Translations under genes and position numbers: made by a program
From: CAVXSP01 sp963724645
Lineage (GTDB): Bacteria; Acidobacteriota; Vicinamibacteria; Vicinamibacterales; SCN-69-37
Direction: 5' to 3'
Length of the DNA stretch: 64,000 bases
Assembly: GCA_963724645.1 (NCBI GenBank)
Contig: CAVRVJ010000006.1
Span: 62,001 to 126,000 of the forward strand
Notes under the pieces: generated by a model
What the model was told of the DNA's origin: nothing
Seen by the model: only the letters and a program-made list of their open reading frames with translations
Database searches by the model: none
In this document: piece by piece, positions 49,062-55,951 of the stretch
How the letters are laid out: the number at the start of each line of letters is the position of its first letter
Position numbering within the stretch: position 1 is the stretch's first letter

Positions 49062-50525
49062 CTAGCCGGCCGCAGGGTGTTTGCGGCCAATCGCGGCGTA
49101 ATCCTGATACGTGAACAGCCGGCCATTCAGCTTCGCGACGTTCTCGTTGAAGGTGTCGACCAACTCCGTGACCTCCGGGAAGCGTTCGGATGCCGGACGA
49201 GACACCTGCTGCAGCCGCGCCGATTCCGCAATCGGTGACTGATACTGCAGGTCTACGTGCTGGAAACCGCTGACACGCAGCAGGTACTGCAGCGTGTCGG
49301 GGTGCAGCGGACGGACGTGCGTCAGGTCGCGGATGTAACTCTCGAAGAACGCGACCCAGCAGGCCGGGTTGATCGTCTCGAGCACGATCACGCCGCCCGG
49401 CCGGAGCTTGTGAAACGCGGTCTCGATCAGCCGCATCAGGTAGGCCGGCTCGAGGTGTTCGGCGACTTGCGCCGCAAGCACGCCGCCGAGCGACTCGTCA
49501 GGCAGGGACGCGACGTAGGTGAGCGCGTCGGCTTCGGTGACATCGAGGCCTTGTGCGCGCGCGACCTCCACCATCTCGTGATTCAGGTCCAGCCCGCGCG
49601 CCCGGATCCCGCGGGCGCGCAGCAAATCGAGAAACTCGCCGCGGCCGCAGCCGATGTCGAGCACGTCTGCCAGGCCGGCAAACAGCGGCACATACGTGCT
49701 CAGCCTCGCGCGAATCTCGGCCTGCGACCCTCGAAAGGAGTCCTCGAACCCGACGTACTTGAAGGCATCGAGATCCACGGTCGTACCCGTCGTACCCGTC
49801 GTACCGTCGGACCCGTCGTACCTGTCGTACCTGTCGTACCCGCCGTGCCCGTCGCCCCTGCCAGGAACCGCTCGACCTCTCTCTTGAGCGTCAACGATGT
49901 CTGCTGCGCGAGAGCGACGACGGCTCGGAGGTCGTCAGTCGCCGCCACACGCGCGTTGAAGCGCTGCTCGCGCGCGTTCAGCGTCTCCCACCGCTTGAGC
50001 CAGTCGCCGGTCAACGCGCTCAACGCGGCGTTCAGCACCTGGGCCTGCCCCGCTACCGCGCGATCCTTGGTGTCGACGTAGAGGGTGATCGTCTGTAAAT
50101 ACGCAATCAGCAGATGCTGGAGCCGTAACAGGCCATCGATGTGCTCGTGCAGAACGGCGATGAGCCTGGCGGATAGCTTCGGAGGCCTCGGCGTGGGCGG
50201 CGACGTTCCGATTGAGGTGGTCGACGAGCGCCGCGTTGAGCGCGTGCTGCTTCTCGATGGCGGGGCCGACCAGCCGCCAGATGAAGCCGCGAAGCCGTCC
50301 CTTGAGCGACCGGTCGATGGCCGGGGGGCCGTCGGGCAGGATGTTCCAGGCCAGATTGATCGGATGAATCTGCGCGGCGTCGTAGGGCGCGGGCGTCGGC
50401 GGCAACTCGGGCGAGACTTGAAGCGAGCGATCGAGCGCGGTCAGCGCCGCGCCGTACAATCGATCGGCATCCTCACGCTCGCGCTCGAGGCGCCGGAGAA
50501 GATCTTCCAGGCTCTCTTCGGCCAT
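49062..50525 (-). CDS. SAM-dependent methyltransferase with coiled-coil N-terminus, frameshifted
   Basis: The N-terminal part (MAEESLEDLLRRLEREREDA) is charged and helical, contains IHPINLAWNILPDGPPAI, and continues in another frame after an indel near 50180 with long heptad-like helices (LLRLQHLLIAYLQTITLYVD, FNARVAATDDLRAVVALAQQ). A Gly-Thr-Thr linker encoded by a 9-bp tandem repeat follows. Then comes a class I methyltransferase: FAGLADVLDIGCGRGEFLDL, ARGLDLNHEMVEVA, LAAQVAEHLEPAYLMRLIE, RPGGVIVLETINP. The methyltransferase has no own ATG at its start (a GTG codes the first residue), and adding one base in the short repeat unit joins the frames, so one gene of about 487 residues is likely. 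Related proteins modify or cap polysaccharides. Confidence 0.75.
49780..49859. repeat. Coding 9-bp microsatellite, nine units
   Basis: Units of GTCGTACCC type run from 49780 to 49859: two perfect, one of only 8 bp (49798-49805), then GTCGGACCC, two GTCGTACCT, one GTCGTACCC and two diverged units. On the coding (minus) strand this spells a Gly-Thr-Thr linker. The 8-bp unit is the point where the reading frame slips. Confidence 0.85.
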
Positions 50526-50591
50526 CCGGGCGTTATCGTACGACGCCGCGCATCGATTTGCGAGCGCAGTATCGGCGGAGGCCGGGAGACA

Positions 50592-51362
50592 TCAGCCGCC
50601 GACGCGCGCGAGCGTCAACGTGAAACTGCCGGCCGACAGGGCGACTTCGAGTTTCAGGGGCAGCCGGCGGGCATCGTTCGACAACCACATGCTCATCTTG
50701 CGGCTGCTGACCGGCTTGCCCTGGCCGTCCGTGAGCGTGGGCGTCAATCGCCAGGCCTGGGTGACGCCGACCGTCGGGGTGATCGGTTCGGGCCCGGAAA
50801 TCTGCCAGCGCGCGTTGAACATGTCGGGCCCGTCCACGATTGGCATCGTCAGAACCTGCCCCGCTTTCAACGGCAACGCGCGCATGACGTACATCGCAGC
50901 GAGCGGATCCTGCGAAAGCGCCGGCATCGTGCGTTTCTCCGCGGGCGCGTTCGCCTTCGGCTCGTATTCCAGGGTCGTCCGGCCGGTGAACCGGATCGTG
51001 CGGAGCTTCGTGCGGCCACGCTCGTCGCTGTAGACGGTCGCGATCGACGGCTGCAGCGTGCGCGTGTTCAGCAGAGTCTCGGCCTTGTAGTAGACGTGAT
51101 ACATCTTGTCGAGCAGAGGGGCCGGCCGGCCTTCGGCGACCAGATCGTAGACTGCCCCGCCGCCAGCAATCGCTTTTCGCTCCTTCACAGTCATCGTCGC
51201 CGTGCCGGCCGTCAGGTACGTCGACCAGGACACGTCGTAGGTCAACACCTCACCGACTTTGAACGGGACGACGGGTTCACCAGCGGGGGCTTGCGCGCTC
51301 AGCGGCACGATCGCGAGCACCCCGATCGTCAGGGCGATCGCACGAGGCGATTGTCGAGTCAC
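50592..51362 (-). CDS. Secreted DUF3108-type protein
   Basis: A 256-residue protein. I start it at the GTG at 51362 (VTRQSPRAIALTIGVLAIVP), which gives a signal peptide cleaved near LSAQAP; the longer upstream frame runs into thiG antisense-type sequence. The body reads VPFKVGEVLTYDVSWSTYLT, AGTATMTVKERK, KMYHVYYKAETLLNTRTLQP and WLSNDARRLPLKLEVALSAG, the order of DUF3108 proteins. The family is periplasmic, of unknown role, often near envelope genes. The 66 bp upstream of the coiled-coil gene and the 73 bp to thiG hold nothing else clear. Confidence 0.75.
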   Translation of the reverse strand: MTRQSPRAIALTIGVLAIVPLSAQAPAGEPVVPFKVGEVLTYDVSWSTYLTAGTATMTVKERKAIAGGGAVYDLVAEGRPAPLLDKMYHVYYKAETLLNTRTLQPSIATVYSDERGRTKLRTIRFTGRTTLEYEPKANAPAEKRTMPALSQDPLAAMYVMRALPLKAGQVLTMPIVDGPDMFNARWQISGPEPITPTVGVTQAWRLTPTLTDGQGKPVSSRKMSMWLSNDARRLPLKLEVALSAGSFTLTLARVGG

Positions 51363-51435
51363 GCGACGAATTGTACCAGCGAGCGAACGGCAGTGCTGCG
51401 CGAAGGCCGGGTCCAACGAAAGATAGACCGCCGGG

Positions 51436-52245
51436 TCACCGGCGGGCGGAGGGTACAGCGTGAGCGATCGTGCCTTCGATGGGGCTGCTCGGCGTCGCGA
51501 ATGTTCGCTTGGGGATCCGTCCGGCCAGATGAGCCTCGCGTCCCGCCTGAACGGCCTGCCGCATCGCGCTTGCCATGAGCGCGGGATCGGACGCCCCCGC
51601 AATGGCGGTGTTCATGAGCACGCCGTCCGCGCCTAACTCCATCGCAATAGCGGCGTCCGAGGCCGTACCGACGCCTGCGTCGACGATGACCGGGACGCGG
51701 GCCTGCGCCTTGATGATGAGAATATTGTTCGGATTCTGGATTCCGAGACCGGATCCAATCGGAGCGCCGAGCGGCATCACCGCCGCGGCGCCCGCCTCCT
51801 CCAGCTTTCGGCAGACGACCGGGTCATCGTTCGTATACGGCAGCACGACGAACCCTTCCTGCACCAGAATTCGCGTTGCTTCCAGCAGCGCCTCGTTGTC
51901 CGGGAACAGCGTCTGCTGGTCGCCGATCACTTCGAGCTTGATCCAGTTCGACAGGCCCGCTTCGCGCGCGAGGCGCGCCGTCCGGACGGCGTCCTCCGCG
52001 GTGTAACAGGCGGCGGTGTTCGGCAGAATGAAGATTCTCGAGCGGTCGATCCAATGGAGGAGCGACTCGCTGCCTCTCGCAGCCAGGTCGATTCGGCGCA
52101 CGGCCACCGTGACCATCTCGGTGCCGGAGGCCTCGTGCGCCGCCTTCATGACCGCATGCGAGGAATACTTCCCCGTGCCCACGACCAGACGCGAGGAGAA
52201 CGAACGGCCGGCAATCACCAGCGGATCGGACATCGTGTCAATCAT
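51436..52245 (-). CDS. thiG: Thiazole synthase ThiG
   Basis: A 269-residue TIM-barrel enzyme making the thiazole phosphate of thiamine from ThiS-thiocarboxylate, dehydroglycine and deoxyxylulose phosphate. Motifs: SRLVVGTGKYSSHAVMKAA, TVAVRRIDL, FILPNTAACYTAEDAVRTAR, WIKLEVIGDQQTLFPD with the active-site lysine, AAAVMPLGAPIGSGLGIQNP and VIVDAGVGTASDAAIAMELG. ThiG is usually near 255 residues, so the length fits. A TACAAT sequence (52244-52249, minus strand) just upstream of the second ATG (52233) could be a -10 box, in which case translation would start at MSDPLVIAG. The partner thiS is at 29592-29882. Confidence 0.96.
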   Translation of the reverse strand: MIDTMSDPLVIAGRSFSSRLVVGTGKYSSHAVMKAAHEASGTEMVTVAVRRIDLAARGSESLLHWIDRSRIFILPNTAACYTAEDAVRTARLAREAGLSNWIKLEVIGDQQTLFPDNEALLEATRILVQEGFVVLPYTNDDPVVCRKLEEAGAAAVMPLGAPIGSGLGIQNPNNILIIKAQARVPVIVDAGVGTASDAAIAMELGADGVLMNTAIAGASDPALMASAMRQAVQAGREAHLAGRIPKRTFATPSSPIEGTIAHAVPSARR

Positions 52246-52263
52246 TGTAGAAGATCGGCCGGC

Positions 52264-55200
52264 TCACTGGACGGTCACCCGCACCACCTGCGCCTGGTTG
52301 AAAGTGCCGCTCACCGTGCTGTGGGCGTAGACGACCAGATCGTAGGTGCCCGCGGCAAGACCCGTGATGTATGTGTTGTAGCCGGAGTTGGTGAACTGGC
52401 TACCGAACGCGGCGCCGACGTCGCCGCGTTCGGCGCCATAGCCGCCTGCGCCGGCGAAGAACGGCCCTCCGGAGACGCCAACGGGATACGCCCAAATGTG
52501 GATGGCATCGACGCCAGGCCCCGCCACCGCCGAACGGTCGATGGCCCAACCTGAGACAAAAAACGGCTGAGATCGCGACGCGCCGCCAGGCGGCGCATCG
52601 ATCGACATCAAGGTCGACGCCAACAGCGTGATGTCCGCGATCCGTACCGCGTTGAACGTCCCGGTGAAGGTGCTGTGCGCAAAGGCCGCGATGCGATACG
52701 TCCCGGCCGGAACGCCGGAGATCGCCAGGAAGAAACCAGAATTCGCGAACCGCGAGCCGAAGACCAAGCCGACGTCAGCACGTGCGCCGCCATAGGACGC
52801 GGCGCCGACGAAGACCGGCGACTGGCCCGAGCCCGGGTTGGGATAGGCCCACACGTGGATCGCATCGACGCCGGTGCCGTTCGGCGCCGCGAGATCGATC
52901 GCCCATCCTGCGACATAGAGCGACGACAGCACGCTGCCATTGCCCGGGGCGTCCAAGCTCATGGCCGGTGCCGACGTCGATGTGGACGTCAGCGTCACCG
53001 GGACGGTTCGGGATTGATTGAACGTCCCGGTGATCGTGCTGTGCGCGAAGGCCACCAGCGTATACGAGCCGGCCGCCAGCCCGCTGACCGTCTGCGAGAA
53101 ACCTGAGTTGGTGAAGCGCGCGCCGTACAGGCCGCCGATGTCGTTGCGCACGCCGCCGTAGGACGCCACTCCCATAAATATCGGCGGACCGCTGCTGGGG
53201 TACGTGTACACGTGCACCGTATCGACCCCGGTGCTACTGAGCGCGCCCCGGTCGATCGCCCAACCAGACATTTGAAACGGCTGAACTGGCGAACTGGCAT
53301 TACTCGGCGCATCGATCGCCATGTGCGGCTCACTCGCCGGCACTGCGATCACGCTTTGCACGGCGGTATCCGCCATGACGATGCCCGCGCCGGAGTCGCG
53401 ATCGACACCCGCCGCCTGAATGTCGATCGCGCTCCCGAGAAGCGCCGCTCGCACCTGACTTGCCGTGAGCGAGGGGTTTGCCGACTTGATGAGCGCCGCA
53501 ATGGCGCCCGCATGCGGCGCCGCCGCCGAGGTGCCGGAGAACACGGTGCCGAAGCCGCCGGCGCCTGTAACGGACACACGATCGGCAGCAGTCAAGTCGG
53601 GTTTCTGCAGGAGGAAACCACCGCTCGAGGAGAGGTCAGGGTTGATGGCGCTGCCATCGGCATTGAAGAAAATGCGTCGCGGCCCGTCCGAGCTGAACGT
53701 TTCGACCGTGTTGCCCGAGCTGAACGGATTGGGCGATGGCCCGGGCGATCGTGCCGGCGTCGCCGCCACGCCGAAGGAGTTCTCGCCCGTGGTCGCGCTA
53801 TGGCCGCGTATTTCACCGCTGGTCGCGATCGATAGCCGGCCCCGGACGGCTCCGAGGTGTAGAAACCGCGAGGCACCCGTCCACTTCAGGATGACGACGC
53901 GACTGCCGACTGGAAAGGAACCGGCCGCGCTGAACGCCTCGAAGGGATCCTGTGTGCCGTCCTGGACGTTGGTTGAACTGAACAGCACGCTCGTTCCGGT
54001 GCTGTCCAGGAGGAACAAGTCGTAGTCGTCCGAGGAGCGGCCGAGCGGATCCGCCCACTGCAAGGTCATGACACCGAGTCCGCTGGCATTCAGCACGTCG
54101 TATGTCTGCGCGCCGAAATTGTGAATGCGACAGCCCTGAGCGGTGCATCCTGACTCCAACGACGTGGGGCCTCCGTCGACAAAGTCGCCCTCCCACGTGC
54201 CTGACGTGCCCGCGTCGAGGTTTCCGCCATTCCCGGCCGAGGAAAAATACAACGCGCCGGCCGCCGTGACGTCCTTGACGGCCTGAATGACGGCGCCGCC
54301 ATTGGTCTGAGAAGGCGACGCCTGTCCGTCCTGAAATGGCGTCTCCACGAAATAAAACACATCGTCGATGATGACGTCGCAGCCGTACGTGTTGCGCAGG
54401 GCGCGGATGTTGTCGGCGAAGCTGGCGATGCCGTTGAAGGCGGTGGCGAAATACAACTGCGCGCCCGGCGCGAGATCGTGAACGATCTCGAGTAACGCCG
54501 TGCCCTCGTTGTAGTTGTAGGTCGCGCAATCGCTGTTGTAGGTGACCTGCCCGGGCACCACCGTAACTGTCCCGAGGTCCCCGGCGCCCTGGCTTGTCGC
54601 AATGGCGCAAGCGCCGTCGGATAGGATGCCGATCTTCACGCCTGTGCCATCGATGCCGTACGTCGAGCGGGCGTTCGCCGCCTTGTGGGTCAGGTCGCCC
54701 TCCGACGTCACGCTGCCGACGCTCGTGCCCGCGTCCTGCCGCGCGACGGCACGCCGAACCACGGCGGCGAGCGCGCCGCGGTCGATGCCGCGACGAGCAG
54801 TCCGGCGGACAGCGCCAATTGAGGCGAGCGGCTGTCCAGCCGCGGCGCTCGCGATACGGGCGGTCACCGCCTCCGCCTTCGGCTGGATGAAATACACCTC
54901 GGAGAACGCCGCGATCGCCTCGATCTGAGTGAACGTCGCCTGCAGTCGTACGCTGCCGAAAGCCGTGCTCGTAGAGACGACGCCGATGCCGAGGGCCCGA
55001 AAGCGCTCGAGCAACGCATCGCTGATGTCGGCGCGCACGTCAATCGTCACCCGACCTTCGGCGGTCAGCGACAGGTTGACCGCCAAGGACTGGACGCCGG
55101 CGGCGATCGCCTGGCGCCGAGCCATCTTCGCCCCGTAGACGAGCTGGGAGTCGATTTTCCGCTGACTGGGCGTGCGCGAGGCCTTCTCGGCAAGCAGCGC

Positions 55201-55341
55201 CGCAATCTGCGCCGCGGCCTGCGGCGACATGCCCTGCGGCGCCCGGCCTTGCGCCCTGACGTCCGGCGGGGCACCGGTGCCGAAGATGATGCCCAGAGCG
55301 ACAACGAGAGCGAGAAAAAGGCCTCGTGCCATAGAACCCAT
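52264..55341 (-). CDS. Subtilisin-like (S8) protease with three C-terminal Ig-like modules
   Basis: 1025 residues from ATG 55341. Signal peptide to about 31 (cleavage after DVRA). Residues 52-160 look like a prodomain: SRTPSQRKIDSQL, then a beta-alpha-beta part ending FSEVYFIQPKAEAV. The catalytic domain (about 225-665) has the Asp block GVKIGILSDG (Asp242), NEGTALLEIVHDLAPGAQLY (Glu279 where a His-Gly-Thr is usual), the oxyanion asparagine in SSAGNGG (Asn371) and FSGTSAAAPHAGAIAALI (Ser605). Three modules follow at about 673-785, 793-907 and 910-1025. The gene is 17 bp downstream of a small prodomain-like gene. Secreted; the modules may hold it on the cell surface or on a substrate. Confidence 0.85.
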   Translation of the reverse strand: MGSMARGLFLALVVALGIIFGTGAPPDVRAQGRAPQGMSPQAAAQIAALLAEKASRTPSQRKIDSQLVYGAKMARRQAIAAGVQSLAVNLSLTAEGRVTIDVRADISDALLERFRALGIGVVSTSTAFGSVRLQATFTQIEAIAAFSEVYFIQPKAEAVTARIASAAAGQPLASIGAVRRTARRGIDRGALAAVVRRAVARQDAGTSVGSVTSEGDLTHKAANARSTYGIDGTGVKIGILSDGACAIATSQGAGDLGTVTVVPGQVTYNSDCATYNYNEGTALLEIVHDLAPGAQLYFATAFNGIASFADNIRALRNTYGCDVIIDDVFYFVETPFQDGQASPSQTNGGAVIQAVKDVTAAGALYFSSAGNGGNLDAGTSGTWEGDFVDGGPTSLESGCTAQGCRIHNFGAQTYDVLNASGLGVMTLQWADPLGRSSDDYDLFLLDSTGTSVLFSSTNVQDGTQDPFEAFSAAGSFPVGSRVVILKWTGASRFLHLGAVRGRLSIATSGEIRGHSATTGENSFGVAATPARSPGPSPNPFSSGNTVETFSSDGPRRIFFNADGSAINPDLSSSGGFLLQKPDLTAADRVSVTGAGGFGTVFSGTSAAAPHAGAIAALIKSANPSLTASQVRAALLGSAIDIQAAGVDRDSGAGIVMADTAVQSVIAVPASEPHMAIDAPSNASSPVQPFQMSGWAIDRGALSSTGVDTVHVYTYPSSGPPIFMGVASYGGVRNDIGGLYGARFTNSGFSQTVSGLAAGSYTLVAFAHSTITGTFNQSRTVPVTLTSTSTSAPAMSLDAPGNGSVLSSLYVAGWAIDLAAPNGTGVDAIHVWAYPNPGSGQSPVFVGAASYGGARADVGLVFGSRFANSGFFLAISGVPAGTYRIAAFAHSTFTGTFNAVRIADITLLASTLMSIDAPPGGASRSQPFFVSGWAIDRSAVAGPGVDAIHIWAYPVGVSGGPFFAGAGGYGAERGDVGAAFGSQFTNSGYNTYITGLAAGTYDLVVYAHSTVSGTFNQAQVVRVTVQ

Positions 55342-55358
55342 TGTTGCAGTGACGGTTT

Positions 55359-55751
55359 CTATCTGTGGATGGCAGCTTCTGGTGCCGGGGCAATCGCTCG
55401 CACAGCCTGATCCGCGGCAAGATCTTCGAGCTTCGACAACGGGATCCACGCCACGACCGAATGGTAATCGGGCGACGAACTGACGGTCGTCCCCCCCAGC
55501 CGGCGAATCGTCTGCTGAATCGCGGGAGTGACTTCGACTCGAACGTCCACGAGCGCGCGCTGCTTCCGGTCGATCTTCACGCCGGTCTTCGGGCTCTCCT
55601 TCGGCGCGCGCTTGAACCGGTCGATTTCCTGCAGGAGTTGCGAATCAATCTTCCGCTGAGCGGGCGTGCGCGACTCTTTCCCGCCAGGTGCACCCTGAGC
55701 GGCGCTCACTGCTGGCGCCAGCAAGAGAAGGATCACGGCGAGCCGTTGCAT
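55359..55751 (-). CDS. Small secreted protein resembling the protease prodomain
   Basis: A 130-residue protein with signal peptide (MQRLAVILLLLAPAVSAAQG). The mature part starts SRTPAQRKIDSQLLQEIDRF, almost the same as residues 55-67 of the adjacent protease (SRTPSQRKIDSQL). It continues with VDVRVEVTPAIQQTIRRLGG, VSSSPDYHSVVAWIPLSKLE and AVRAIAPAPEA, matching the protease prodomain region strand by strand. It lacks any catalytic domain. The simplest reading is a free prodomain, acting as folding helper or inhibitor in trans, co-transcribed with the protease. The 200-bp gap upstream (55752-55951) shows no gene. Confidence 0.7.
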   Translation of the reverse strand: MQRLAVILLLLAPAVSAAQGAPGGKESRTPAQRKIDSQLLQEIDRFKRAPKESPKTGVKIDRKQRALVDVRVEVTPAIQQTIRRLGGTTVSSSPDYHSVVAWIPLSKLEDLAADQAVRAIAPAPEAAIHR

Positions 55752-55951
55752 GTTCTCAAGCTTACGGTCTGAAGTGATGCTCGTCCAGAGGCCAGGACTG
55801 TACAACTACCGGGCTGCTCGCCATGTTCGTCGCGATCGCTGCGTGCGCAACTCTCTGCAACTGGCAGTTCCAGTGGCGAGCGTCTCGACAACCTCCGTCG
55901 CCTCAAGCGCCGAGGGCCTCAGGCTGAGCCGGAAGGAGAAGGCGGTTTCGC

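Noticed and set aside
49062..49778. Methyltransferase as an independent gene starting at 49778.
   Set aside because: Its first codon is GTG with no ribosome-binding site, and a single base in the short microsatellite unit joins it to the upstream coiled-coil frame.
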